The notes: generated from the sequence alone by a model not told the origin. Positions 28,869-37,526 are shown, numbered from the stretch's first letter. The stretch: 42,839 nt of DNA from Rubrivivax sp. (GCA_004210455.1 SEFA01000054.1:1-42839), one strand, 5' to 3'. Translations and numbers: made by a program.

Positions 28869-28904
28869 AAACCGCGCCTGATTGCTCGTCACGCGCGGTT
28901 TTTT
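28869..28904 (+). terminator. Intrinsic terminator after 6S RNA
   Basis: An eight-base stem, AACCGCGC/GCGCGGTT, with a 15-base loop and a run of Ts after it, 12 bases past the 6S 3' end. Confidence 0.85.
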
Positions 28905-28957
28905 CATGGTCGATCGCCATTCACCCCGTCGTCCGTCACCGTCGCGAGGATCCCGCC

Positions 28958-29434
<477 letters not shown>

Positions 29435-29467
29435 CCGGCGAGCGCGACGAGACCTCCCGCGACGGCC

Positions 29468-30487
29468 TCAGCCGCCCATCCCGAACGGGATCGACGCCAG
29501 CACCACCTGGTTGCCGCCGCGCCGTTGCGCTTCCTTGACTGCCATCTCGGCGGCGCCCAGCAGCTCTTCCTGGCGGGACGCGGTGTGCGGGAAGCTCGCC
29601 ACGCCCATCGACAGCGACAGGCCGATGTCCTGCCCATGCAGCACGACGATCTGGGCATGGCACTGGCGGCGCAGTTGCTCCATGCGCGCATGCGCGGTCG
29701 CGAGGCCGACGCCCGACAGCAGCACGGCGAACAGGTCGTCGCCGATGCGACAGGCCGCATCCATCGCCCGGGTGTTGGCGCGCAGCATGCGCCCCAAGGC
29801 TTCCAGCAGGCGCTGACGGGCCTCTTCGCCCAGACCGGCCTCCGGCGACACCGGATCCAGCGAGATCAGCACCAGCGTGAACTCGCGGTGCTCGCGGGTC
29901 GAGAGATCGATCTCCCGCAGCAATTGATCGTCGAACTGCGCCCGCATGTAGAGGCCGGAGACCTCGTCGCGGCCGCTGCCCTGCTGCAGCTCCCGACGCA
30001 TCTGTTCCAGCGACTTCTGCTGCTGTTCGAGCTGTTGCAACGCGCGCTGCAGATGCGTCTCGCGATGACGCTCCTCGGTCTTGTCGCTCCACAGCGCCAT
30101 CACGTGTTCCGCGCCGAGCGGCACGCGCATGACCATGAACTCGCGGCGACGCCCGCCGATCTCCAGGCGGTGCTCGGAACTCACGACGCCGCGCTGCGCC
30201 AGCGTGGCCTGCTCGGAGCGGCGCATCGCCTGCACCTCGTCGCCCCGCATCAGCTCCGCGTCTGCGGCACCGACGATGCCGGCTTCCGCGCGGCCGAAGA
30301 GTTCGCTCATGCCGGGGCTGGCGAACACATAACGTCCGGTGGCCATCGACTTCACGGTCAGACAGGCGCCGGTGGGCTCCAGCAGGCTGAGCAAGCCGGC
30401 CGCAACGGGCGTCTGGGGCGTTCCCGACGAATCCAGCCAAGCATCGAAACTGGCAGGCGCGGGGGTCGCGGCGGCTTGTAATTCCAT
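29468..30487 (-). CDS. PAS-GGDEF protein with degenerate GGDEF motif
   Basis: A 339-residue cytoplasmic protein. An N-terminal PAS-like region (about 35-135), a Gln-rich coiled coil (145-170) and a GGDEF domain (172-330) are seen. The signature normally R-x-GGDEF-F reads R247-I-GDDLF, so the second Gly and the metal-binding Glu are changed (D250, L252). Catalytic diguanylate cyclase activity is therefore doubtful; it may be a GTP- or c-di-GMP-binding regulator. The DxxSGLYMR start of the domain and SMGVASF are kept. The ATG at 30487 (MELQAAATPAP) is preferred over a longer open frame. It is divergent from rpsU. Confidence 0.82.
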   Translation of the reverse strand: MELQAAATPAPASFDAWLDSSGTPQTPVAAGLLSLLEPTGACLTVKSMATGRYVFASPGMSELFGRAEAGIVGAADAELMRGDEVQAMRRSEQATLAQRGVVSSEHRLEIGGRRREFMVMRVPLGAEHVMALWSDKTEERHRETHLQRALQQLEQQQKSLEQMRRELQQGSGRDEVSGLYMRAQFDDQLLREIDLSTREHREFTLVLISLDPVSPEAGLGEEARQRLLEALGRMLRANTRAMDAACRIGDDLFAVLLSGVGLATAHARMEQLRRQCHAQIVVLHGQDIGLSLSMGVASFPHTASRQEELLGAAEMAVKEAQRRGGNQVVLASIPFGMGG

Positions 30488-30830
30488 GGGTCGGGCCGGG
30501 CCAGGGGGTCGGCCCCTCGCGGTCGAATGGTGGTGGATCGAATGTAGATGGGCGTCCGTCGCCGGGGCAAGTGCCGTCGGCAGTACAGAGGTGCCACTCC
30601 CCCTAAACTTGGGGTGCGGCATCCTAGCTTGCCCCGGCTCGGACGCAGAGCGATGCGCTTCGCCCAGAGAGGCGGGCTTGCGCTCCCACGGGGACAAGGC
30701 GTGAAAATGTCACATCCCCTTTCAAGGTGGGCGTGGGGCCTTCACAGGGGACAAGGGGATCGGCATCAGGCGTCGTGTCACGCGCGACGCGCTTGCATCG
30801 CGGTGGATGGCGAACGGTCAAAAATAAGGC
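30488..30830. other. Intergenic region upstream of rpsU and the PAS-GGDEF gene
   Basis: No gene is supported in this stretch. GGGGACAAGG is repeated at 30690-30699 and 30747-30756. A GCGTCG/CGACGC hairpin sits at 30770-30790. I see no GEMM-type c-di-GMP riboswitch. Confidence 0.4.
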
Positions 30831-30836
30831 TAGAAT
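30831..30836 (+). promoter_or_regulatory. -10 box of the rpsU promoter
   Basis: TAGAAT about 110 bases before the rpsU ATG, with TGGCGA (30808-30813) as a weak -35 at 17 bases. The leader is about 100 bases with no recognised riboswitch. Confidence 0.5.
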
Positions 30837-30946
30837 CCGCGTTTTGCTGGCAAACCCTGCGCGTCGATTCGGAAGTGGAATCCGGATACTCCGCTTCGAA
30901 GGCAAGTCCTTCCTCGCGAACACCGAGCGCTATTTGAAGGAATTTC

Positions 30947-31159
30947 ATGACCACCATTCGCGTCAAAGAAAACGAGCCGTTCGACGTGGCCCTGCGCCGC
31001 TTCAAGCGCACGATTGAAAAGCTGGGCCTGCTCACCGAGCTGCGCGCCCGCGAGTTCTACGAGAAGCCGACTGCCGAGCGCAAGCGCAAGAAGGCTGCGG
31101 CCGTCAAGCGTCACTACAAGCGCGTGCGCAGCATGCAGCTGCCCAAGAAGCTGTACTGA
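30947..31159 (+). CDS. rpsU: 30S ribosomal protein S21
   Basis: S21 is a small, basic 30S protein near the anti-Shine-Dalgarno region, important for initiation. The 70-residue product has the family sequence [16 protein letters not shown] and the Lys/Arg-rich C-terminus [20 protein letters not shown] precedes the ATG at 30947. It has its own promoter and a downstream terminator, then yqeY, a common rpsU neighbour. Confidence 0.98.
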
Positions 31160-31230
31160 TCGTCTGATCGGACCGCTTCGGCACCGGAGACCCGTCCACT
31201 GACGATCCCCACCGCCGGAACAGCACAGAG

Positions 31231-31262
31231 AGCCCGCGCAGGACGCTGCCGCGGGCTTTTCT
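31231..31262 (+). terminator. Intrinsic terminator after rpsU
   Basis: AGCCCGCG/CGCGGGCT arms with an eleven-base loop, then TTTTCT. It separates rpsU from yqeY. Confidence 0.8.
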
Positions 31263-31324
31263 GTTTCTGCGCGACATTACGACATCTCCCACATCTCCCC
31301 GAGACCAGGAATCAAGGAGCCCTC

Positions 31325-31771
31325 ATGAGCCTGAAGGAACAAATCACCGAAGACATGAAGACGGCGATGCGCGCCAAGGACAGCGAACGTCTGGGCACGA
31401 TCCGCCTGCTGCTGGCTGCGGTGAAGCAGAAGGAAGTGGACGAGCGCGTCGAAGTGGACGATGTGATGCTGGTGGGCATCGTCGACAAGCTGATCAAGCA
31501 GCGCAAGGACTCGATCAGCCAGTTCACGGCCGCCGGCCGCATGGATCTGGCCGACAAGGAAACGGCCGAGCTGAAGGTGCTGGAGGTCTACCTGCCGCAG
31601 CGCCTGAGCGAGGCCGAGATCAAGGCTGAAGTCGCCGCCATCGTGACCGAGCTGGGCGCCAAGGGTCCGGCCGACATGGGCAAGGTGATGGGCGCCGTGA
31701 AAGGCAAGTTGGCGGGCAAGGCAGACATGGGCCTGGTCTCGGCGGCGGTGAAGGCCGCGCTGGCGGGCTGA
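31325..31771 (+). CDS. GatB/YqeY domain-containing protein
   Basis: A 148-residue YqeY-family protein, related to the C-terminal tRNA-binding part of GatB. It starts MSLKEQITEDMKTAMRAKD. The helical N-terminal half is followed by ELKVLEVYLPQRLSEAEI, and GPADMGKVMGAVKGKLAGKAD ends in the small helical YqeY tail. AAGGAG is present before the ATG. Its biochemical function is unknown. The rpsU-yqeY order is shared with many proteobacteria. Confidence 0.93.
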   Translation: MSLKEQITEDMKTAMRAKDSERLGTIRLLLAAVKQKEVDERVEVDDVMLVGIVDKLIKQRKDSISQFTAAGRMDLADKETAELKVLEVYLPQRLSEAEIKAEVAAIVTELGAKGPADMGKVMGAVKGKLAGKADMGLVSAAVKAALAG

Positions 31772-31804
31772 AGCCTTCCCTCGATTCAACGACAGGAGTC
31801 CGCG

Positions 31805-32146
31805 ATGGAACTGACCGTCCAACAATTGACGCCCGATTTCTGCGTCGCCCCGCAGCTGACGCCGGAAGCCATGGCGGCGCTGGCGGAGGCCGGCTTCAAG
31901 TCGGTGATCAACAACCGGCCTGATTTCGAGCATGGTCCCGACCAGCCCACCAGCGAGCAGATTCGTGCCGCTGCTGAAGCGGCGGGACTGGTCTATCACC
32001 ATTTGCCGGTGCAAGGCGGCTACCAGTCGCCGGAAGAGATTGCTGCGATGCGCGCGCTGCTCGACGAAGTGCCGACGCCGGTGCTGGCGTTCTGCCGCTC
32101 TGGCGCGCGTTCCACGCGCCTCTTCGCCGCCGCCACCCAACTCTGA
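31805..32146 (+). CDS. DUF442/TIGR01244 family phosphatase- or sulfurtransferase-like protein
   Basis: A 113-residue protein of the Blh-type dual-specificity phosphatase-like fold, often annotated as a TIGR01244 sulfur transferase. SVINNRPDFE and the catalytic loop C97-RSGAR-S103 mark the family. A hydrophobic strand VLAFC leads into the loop. AGGAG lies ahead of the ATG. Members often sit near rhodanese-related or sulfide-oxidation genes; here the neighbours are yqeY and, after an inverted-repeat element, TRAP permease genes. The C-terminus is a little short for the family, ending soon after the loop helix. Confidence 0.82.
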   Translation: MELTVQQLTPDFCVAPQLTPEAMAALAEAGFKSVINNRPDFEHGPDQPTSEQIRAAAEAAGLVYHHLPVQGGYQSPEEIAAMRALLDEVPTPVLAFCRSGARSTRLFAAATQL

Positions 32147-32173
32147 TCCGACGAGAGGGTACTCGGTGCCTCG

Positions 32174-32279
32174 GATCGAGGCGACCGGGGGCCCTTTCCG
32201 GAACTCAAGGAGGGAATTTGCTTGCCGGGAGGCAAGCAAAGGAGGGAGATGGAGGAAAGGGCCCCCGGTCGCCTCGATC
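32174..32279. repeat. 106-bp nested inverted-repeat element
   Basis: Perfect 26-bp arms (32174-32199 and 32254-32279; each contains GGGGGCCCTTTCC or its complement) enclose 54 bases. At their centre a second perfect hairpin with 10-bp arms lies at 32217-32240 (TTTGCTTGCC, GGGA, GGCAAGCAAA). No T-run follows. It starts 27 bases after the DUF442 stop and ends 147 bases before dctQ. The structure resembles a REP/BIME or small MITE, but no target duplication or second copy is visible in the window. Confidence 0.7.
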
Positions 32280-32426
32280 GACGCTCCGTCCGCTGCACGT
32301 CGGGGCTTTCCCGCAGCTTCTCCCGAATTCAGCGTTCCGACAGCCCCTGCTGGCTAAAGTCCGGGCCTACCCACAAGAACCGAGAGCCCTCCCGTCGGGG
32401 TTCGAGATGGAGACCTGGACTTGTCG

Positions 32427-33035
32427 ATGAAAGCCCTGCTTGCACTTGCCAAGGGCATCGACTGGCTGACGGACCGGTTCGGCACGCTTGCCGCCTGGGC
32501 TGTTCTGCTGTCGTGCTTTATCAGCGCCGCCAACGCGGTGATCCGCTACGGGCTGGACATTAGTTCCAACGCCTTCCTTGAGATCCAGTGGTACCTCTTC
32601 GCCGCCTGTGTGATGGGCGGCGCGGCGCAGGTCTTGCGGCTCAACGAGCACGTGCGCGTCGACATCCTCTACACGCGGCTGCGCGGCCACGGCAAGGTCT
32701 ACGTCGACCTCTTCGGACTGATCGTGTTCCTGATTCCTGTGATGGGATATGCGGGCTGGCTGTCGTGGGACTTCTTCCTGGTAAAGCTCACCACCGGCAT
32801 GCGTGCGGATGACACCGTCGCCGCGCTCGGCTACGGCGGTTATGCATGGAAGCTGTTCACCAGCGGCGAGGTGTCGGGCAACGCTGGCGGATTGATCCGC
32901 TGGCCGGCCGCGCTGACGCTGCCCGTGGGCTTCGCGCTGGTGTTCCTGCAAGGGATTTCCGAGGTGATCAAACGCATCGGCTACCTCGCCCATCTCGTCG
33001 AGATGGACACCCACTACGAGAGGCCGCTGCAATGA
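32427..33035 (+). CDS. TRAP transporter small permease (DctQ-type)
   Basis: A 202-residue membrane protein with four hydrophobic segments, the DctQ role in tripartite ATP-independent periplasmic transport. EIQWYLFAACVMGGAAQVLRLNEHVRVDI is the conserved core (shown in part by YLFAACVMGG). The ATG at 32427 is used; a TTG two codons upstream is an alternative. The stop overlaps the large-subunit start as ATGA. No DctP-type binding protein is encoded next to it, so the substrate is unknown. Confidence 0.92.
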   Translation: MKALLALAKGIDWLTDRFGTLAAWAVLLSCFISAANAVIRYGLDISSNAFLEIQWYLFAACVMGGAAQVLRLNEHVRVDILYTRLRGHGKVYVDLFGLIVFLIPVMGYAGWLSWDFFLVKLTTGMRADDTVAALGYGGYAWKLFTSGEVSGNAGGLIRWPAALTLPVGFALVFLQGISEVIKRIGYLAHLVEMDTHYERPLQ

Positions 33036-34564
33036 TCACGATGGAGCAGTTTCCCCCGCTGATGTTCGCGGGGCTGATCATCATCATGCTGATCGGCTTC
33101 CCCGTGGCGTTCTCGCTGGCCGCGCTGGGCCTGGCTTGCGGCTTCTTCGCGGTGAGCCAGGGCTGGTTCCCGCCCTCGTTCATGGCGGCGCTGCCGCAGA
33201 ACGTCTTCGGCATCCTGTCGAACGACCTGCTGCTGGCGATCCCCTTCTTCACGCTGATGGGCGCGTTGCTGGAGAAATGCGGCCTTGCCGAGGACATGCT
33301 CGATTCGATGGGCCAGCTCTTCGGGCCGGTGCGCGGCGGGCTGGGCTACTCGGTGATCATCGTGGGCTTCATCCTGGGCGCGATCACCGGCACGGTGGCG
33401 GGCCAGGTGATCGCCATGGCGATGATCTCGCTGCCGGTCATGATGCGCTACGGCTACAACATGCGCTACGCCACCGGCGTGCTGGCAGCCTCGGGAACGA
33501 TCACGCAGCTGGTGCCGCCGTCGCTGGTGCTGGTGGTGCTGGCGGACCAGCTCGGCAAGCCTGTCGGCGACATGTACAAGGGGGCGTGGGGACCTTCCAT
33601 CCTGCAGGTGCTGATCTTCGCGCTCTACACCTTCATGGTGTCGCGCATCAGACCCGATCACGTCCCCGGCGTGCCCAAGGAGGCGCGCACCCTCGACGGT
33701 TGGGCGCTGTGGGCGAAGTGCCTGCGCGGGATCATCCCGTCCGCAATCCTGATCTTTGCGGTGCTGGGGTCGATGGGTGGCCTGCCCGGCATCGACACGG
33801 CCATCTGCACGCCGACCGAGGCCGGCGCGATGGGCGCGGTCGGCGCGTTCATCCTGGCGGCATCCCACCGGCGGCTGAACTGGCCGGTGGTCAAGGACGC
33901 CATGGTCGGCACCATGCGCATCACCGCGATGGTCGTGTTCATCCTGATCGGGTCGCGGACCTTCTCGCTGGTGTTCCAGGGCGTCGAAGGCGGCAAGTGG
34001 ATCGAGCATCTGCTCTCGAACCTGCCCGGCGGTCAGATCGGCTTCCTGATCGTCGTCAACCTCTTCATCTTCTTCCTGGCGTTCTTCCTCGACTTCTTCG
34101 AGATCGCCTTCATCATCCTGCCGCTGCTCGGCCCGGTGGCCGACAAGATGGGCATCGACCTCGTGTGGTTCGGCGTGATGCTCTGCGTGAACATGCAGAC
34201 GAGCTTCATGCACCCGCCGTTCGGGTTCGCGCTGTTCTACCTGCGGGGGATCTCGGACACGCTCTTCAAGAACGGCGCGCTGCCCCGGCGGGTGCTGTCG
34301 AGCGACATCTATCTGGGCTCCATCCCCTGGGTGGTGATGCAGCTGATCCTCGTGGCCATCGTCATCTTCTTCCCCGTCACGGTGACGGCATTCCTCGACA
34401 AGGCGGAAGCGGTGGACTTGGACAAGGCGACCGAGATGCTCCAGGGCATCGACGCCGGCCAGTCAGAGCGGACCGATCCGAATGCGGACACGAACGCGCT
34501 GTTCGGGCTGCCGGCGGAGGCGGCATCGGCGCCGGCCTCCGCGGTCTCCGAGGGAGCGCCTTAG
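33032..34564 (+). CDS. TRAP transporter large permease (DctM-type)
   Basis: A 510-residue polytopic protein with about twelve hydrophobic segments, typical of the DctM family. NDLLLAIPFFTLMGALLEKCG and LGAITGTVAGQVIAMA fit the two re-entrant hairpin regions. The C-terminal 60 residues form a soluble acidic and Ala/Ser-rich tail after the last helix (FFPVTVTAFL). Sodium-coupled uptake of an organic acid is likely from the family. The TAG stop overlaps the stop of the next, convergent gene by three bases. Confidence 0.94.
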   Translation: MITMEQFPPLMFAGLIIIMLIGFPVAFSLAALGLACGFFAVSQGWFPPSFMAALPQNVFGILSNDLLLAIPFFTLMGALLEKCGLAEDMLDSMGQLFGPVRGGLGYSVIIVGFILGAITGTVAGQVIAMAMISLPVMMRYGYNMRYATGVLAASGTITQLVPPSLVLVVLADQLGKPVGDMYKGAWGPSILQVLIFALYTFMVSRIRPDHVPGVPKEARTLDGWALWAKCLRGIIPSAILIFAVLGSMGGLPGIDTAICTPTEAGAMGAVGAFILAASHRRLNWPVVKDAMVGTMRITAMVVFILIGSRTFSLVFQGVEGGKWIEHLLSNLPGGQIGFLIVVNLFIFFLAFFLDFFEIAFIILPLLGPVADKMGIDLVWFGVMLCVNMQTSFMHPPFGFALFYLRGISDTLFKNGALPRRVLSSDIYLGSIPWVVMQLILVAIVIFFPVTVTAFLDKAEAVDLDKATEMLQGIDAGQSERTDPNADTNALFGLPAEAASAPASAVSEGAP

Positions 34565-34881
34565 CGCGTCGACGGCGGCATGTTCGACGCCTCCTTGATG
34601 CGATCCCAGGCGTCCTTCACCGCAGGCTTCGCCCGCGCCCACTCCAGAGACGAACCCTGGCGCTGGTTGCCCCAGTCGCGGTGCAGCTCGGCCTCGAAGT
34701 CCTCGAACTCACGATCGGGGTAACGGGCGAACGCATCGACGCCATAGGCGTACGCGGGCCCGAAGTCGTCGTGCGTGTCGCCTTGCTGGATATACGGTCG
34801 CTTGGCGTAGTTGTCGCGCCAGTAAGTGGCCTCCTGCGCGTGGTCGTAGGCCTTGTCGCGGGTCTTGTCGAAGTCGGGCAT
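34561..34881 (-). CDS. Uncharacterised conserved-looking 106-residue protein
   Basis: A cytoplasmic, acidic and aromatic-rich protein starting MPDFDKTRDKAYDHAQEA. YWRDNYAKRPYI, GDTHDDFGPAYAYGVDAFARY and EFEDFEAELHRDWGN form a pattern seen in small hypothetical proteins of Betaproteobacteria, some linked to stress. The ATG at 34881 has TGGAG six bases upstream; an in-frame ATG at 34926 is less likely. It has no cysteine and no signal peptide. The stop overlaps dctM convergently. I do not know its function. Confidence 0.8.
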   Translation of the reverse strand: MPDFDKTRDKAYDHAQEATYWRDNYAKRPYIQQGDTHDDFGPAYAYGVDAFARYPDREFEDFEAELHRDWGNQRQGSSLEWARAKPAVKDAWDRIKEASNMPPSTR

Positions 34882-34952
34882 GCCAGTCTCCAGAAAGTCT
34901 CGATGACCTTCGTCGGCAAGCGCCATGCCCTGCGCTCGCTACAGTCGTTGCC

Positions 34953-36083
34953 ATGCGCGCACGCCCTTCCGCCCTCCTCCGCCCCCTCCTGGCCACCCGC
35001 CTTCACATGCTGATAACGCCCATGTCGGCGGCCGTGCTCCTTCCGATAGCGGCACACGCCGCCGAGCCCTGTGACAAGGGCACCTGGCGCGGCACGCTGG
35101 GCACCACGCCGGTGTCGATGGCACTCAATCCTGCGGAGAACGAGCGCCCTGCGATGGGCCGCTACTACTACCGCAGCTCGCTCGGCGACCTCACGCTGAT
35201 CCGCGATGCCAAGACCGGCGAATGGCAGGAACTCGATGCCGAGGAAAGGCTGACAGGTCGCCTGAAGCTCAGTTGCGATACCGGCACGCTGAGCGGCGAA
35301 TGGCGCTCCGTCGACGGCGCGAGGACCCTGCCGATTGCGGCCGTGGCGATCAAGGAACGCGACTACAACAACCCGCGCAAAGCTGCCATCAAGCCCACCT
35401 CCGCCAAGACCGCGCAGATTGGAGGCCGCCGATTCGAGGTGATGGACTTGCCCGTGCCTGGCGTCACCGGCGCCGCCAGCACGAAATCCGACGCAATGCA
35501 AAGCGGCGTCCGCCTGGTCGGCACGTCACCCGCCGTCGTGTTGTTGAACGCCACCCTTTGGCACAACGCCGTCGACGCGGTGCTTGACCACATCGACTGC
35601 ATGGCCCAGGGCCGGCGCGAGCGCGGTCCGGAGGCCGGCTACGAATCCTCGCAGACCCAGAAGGTCGTCGCGTGGAACGCCGCCTTCGTCGTCATCGACA
35701 CCTGGAACGAGGGCTACTGCGGCGGTGCGCACCCGTGGCACGGCAACAGCGTCACCACATATCGCCTGGACACCGGGACCGAAGCCGACGTTGCCGCATG
35801 GCTGCGATCGGACTGGCGCCAGGAGATCCCGAAGGACTCCCGTCTGGGAAAATTGCTGATGAAGGCTTATGCCGACAACGGAGGCAACGGCGAGGAAGCC
35901 GAATGCCGCGACGAAGTGCGGTGGATGGGCAGTTCGATCCACCCGGAACCGAAGCAGCTCGTCTTCCACACGCAGGCCTCGTACGCGATGACGCCGTGCG
36001 CCGAGGATGTGGCGCTGCCGATCGACGCCGTCTGGCCCCATCTGACGCCGGCGGGCCAGCTGGCGCTCAAGACCTTCCGCTGA
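34953..36083 (+). CDS. Exported protein with a C-terminal GGAHP (DUF3298-like) domain
   Basis: A 376-residue secreted or periplasmic protein. A hydrophobic signal region (LHMLITPMSAAVLLPIAAHA) is followed by a small beta-rich domain (GTWRGTLGTTPVSMALN, YYYRSSLGDLTL). A second domain carries YCGGAHPWHGNSVTTYRLD, the pattern of RsiV/DUF3298-type domains. Six or more cysteines in the mature part suggest disulfides. Start choice is uncertain within the first 24 residues. It is divergent from the 106-residue gene. Function is unknown; lysozyme-inhibitor or cell-wall-sensing roles known for RsiV relatives are only suggestions. Confidence 0.75.
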   Translation: MRARPSALLRPLLATRLHMLITPMSAAVLLPIAAHAAEPCDKGTWRGTLGTTPVSMALNPAENERPAMGRYYYRSSLGDLTLIRDAKTGEWQELDAEERLTGRLKLSCDTGTLSGEWRSVDGARTLPIAAVAIKERDYNNPRKAAIKPTSAKTAQIGGRRFEVMDLPVPGVTGAASTKSDAMQSGVRLVGTSPAVVLLNATLWHNAVDAVLDHIDCMAQGRRERGPEAGYESSQTQKVVAWNAAFVVIDTWNEGYCGGAHPWHGNSVTTYRLDTGTEADVAAWLRSDWRQEIPKDSRLGKLLMKAYADNGGNGEEAECRDEVRWMGSSIHPEPKQLVFHTQASYAMTPCAEDVALPIDAVWPHLTPAGQLALKTFR

Positions 36084-36132
36084 GTACTGGTCTCGCGTCC
36101 GCGCAAGCGCAGGGTCTCCATGGGCGGCTTGT

Positions 36133-36453
36133 TCACTGCGAGGAGAACATCTTCAAGCCGACAATGCCTGCGGCGATCAGGCCGATGCAGGCCAGCCGCG
36201 CCAGTGACGCCGACTCGCCCAGCAGCACGATGCCCGCGATCGCGGTGCCGACCGCGCCGATGCCCGTCCAGACCGCATAGGCCGTGCCCACCGGCAGGTG
36301 CTTCAGCGCCCAGCCCAGCAGCACGACGCTCGTGACCATCGCCGCCACGGTGCCCACCGTCGGCCACAGCCGGGTGAAGCCGTCCGCGTACTTCAGCCCG
36401 ACCGCCCAGCCGATCTCGAACAACCCGGCCAGAAACAACACGCCCCACACCAT
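36133..36453 (-). CDS. SMR-family guanidinium exporter (Gdx/SugE-like)
   Basis: A 106-residue four-helix drug/metabolite transporter of the small multidrug resistance family. [15 protein letters not shown] with the essential glutamate E13, [13 protein letters not shown] and [10 protein letters not shown] point to the Gdx subgroup that exports guanidinium and not to EmrE. AAGGAG six bases before the ATG at 36453 ([10 protein letters not shown]) decides the start over a GTG eight codons earlier. It is divergent from a LysR gene, which may regulate it. I see no guanidine riboswitch upstream. Confidence 0.88.
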   Translation of the reverse strand: MVWGVLFLAGLFEIGWAVGLKYADGFTRLWPTVGTVAAMVTSVVLLGWALKHLPVGTAYAVWTGIGAVGTAIAGIVLLGESASLARLACIGLIAAGIVGLKMFSSQ

Positions 36454-36566
36454 CACCATCTCCTTGGATACGTCCACGAACAGCGGACTGGTGGGACTTT
36501 ATGTTCGACAGGCCGACAGTTAAAGTCAGAATCCATCAGCATCACTGACAGATCTCGGACCGCGCC

Positions 36567-37526
36567 ATGGCGTTCGACCTCGACAACCTCCGCGTCTTCC
36601 TGGCCGCGATCGATCACGGTTCGTTTTCCGCAGCCGCTCGCGCGCTGGGGCGCGTGCCCTCGGCCGTCAGCATGACGATCGCCAACCTCGAGGCCCAACT
36701 CGACCTCGTCCTCTTCGATCGGGCGGGCCGGGAGCCCGTGCCTACCGTGCAGGCGCTTGCCCTGGTGCCACAGGCGCGCCGGCTGGCCGAGCAGCTCAGC
36801 CAGCTCAATCGCCACGCGCTGTCGATGACGCAGGGCCTGGAGCCCTCGTTGACGATCACCGTGGTGCCTGAACTCGTCGCCGCGACGCCCTGGAGCGACG
36901 CGCTGACGACGCTGTCCGCCGAGTTCCCGCTGCTGAACGTCGAAGTGCTGACCGCACCGCAGGCGGATGCCCTCGCGATGCTGAAGTCGGGCCGCGCTCA
37001 GCTGGCCCTGGTCTTCGAACGCCACGGGCTCGACCCGTCGGAGCAGTTCCAGGAAGTGGCCCGGGAAACGCTGATCGCCGTCGCCGCCCCCTCGCACCCG
37101 ATGCTCGCGCGCGAGCCGTCGGCGCTTCGTGACGAGCACCTCATCGCCGAGCGCCAGATCCTCGTCGCCGGCCGGGACGCCTGCGATGTCGACAAGCGCA
37201 TCGCCGTCTCCCGCGTGCAGTGGCGCACCGACAGTCCGGTGGCAGCGCTGCGGATGGTGTCCGCGGGGCTCGGTTGGGCGTGGCTGCCCTCGGGCTTCGT
37301 GCGGGCCGCGCTGGCCTCGGGCGAACTCGTGCAGATCCCCGCGGGCAACTTCACGACGGCGCTGCAGCTCTACGTCGACGTGGTGTGGACGCAGACGCGT
37401 CCGCTGGGGCTGGCCGCACGACGTTTCGTGGACCTGCTGCTCAGCGGTAACGCTCCGGATCCGGCGAGTCCGTCGGCTGCTCGACGACGCGCCGGAAAGC
37501 GGCGTTCATCGGCAGCTTCAGATTGA
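36567..37526 (+). CDS. LysR family transcriptional regulator
   Basis: A 319-residue LysR regulator. The N-terminal winged helix-turn-helix is LRVFLAAIDHGSFSAAARALGRVPSAVS, partly, and the two-lobe effector domain begins near LTITVVPELVA. It is divergent from the SMR exporter with a 113-bp spacer, the classic layout for control of the neighbour, though the effector is unknown. The C-terminal 28 codons overlap the 3' end of a convergent binding-protein gene by 86 bases. The last 20 residues are Ser/Arg/Ala-rich. Confidence 0.92.
   Translation: MAFDLDNLRVFLAAIDHGSFSAAARALGRVPSAVSMTIANLEAQLDLVLFDRAGREPVPTVQALALVPQARRLAEQLSQLNRHALSMTQGLEPSLTITVVPELVAATPWSDALTTLSAEFPLLNVEVLTAPQADALAMLKSGRAQLALVFERHGLDPSEQFQEVARETLIAVAAPSHPMLAREPSALRDEHLIAERQILVAGRDACDVDKRIAVSRVQWRTDSPVAALRMVSAGLGWAWLPSGFVRAALASGELVQIPAGNFTTALQLYVDVVWTQTRPLGLAARRFVDLLLSGNAPDPASPSAARRRAGKRRSSAASD

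Noticed and set aside
30700-30716. CRP-like site (GTGA, five bases, TCAC) upstream of rpsU
   Set aside because: The spacer is one base short of the usual six and it is far from the rpsU promoter; likely chance.
36454-36566. Guanidine riboswitch before the SMR exporter
   Set aside because: Gdx genes often have one, but no ykkC-type conserved blocks or mini-ykkC ACGR loops were found in this spacer.
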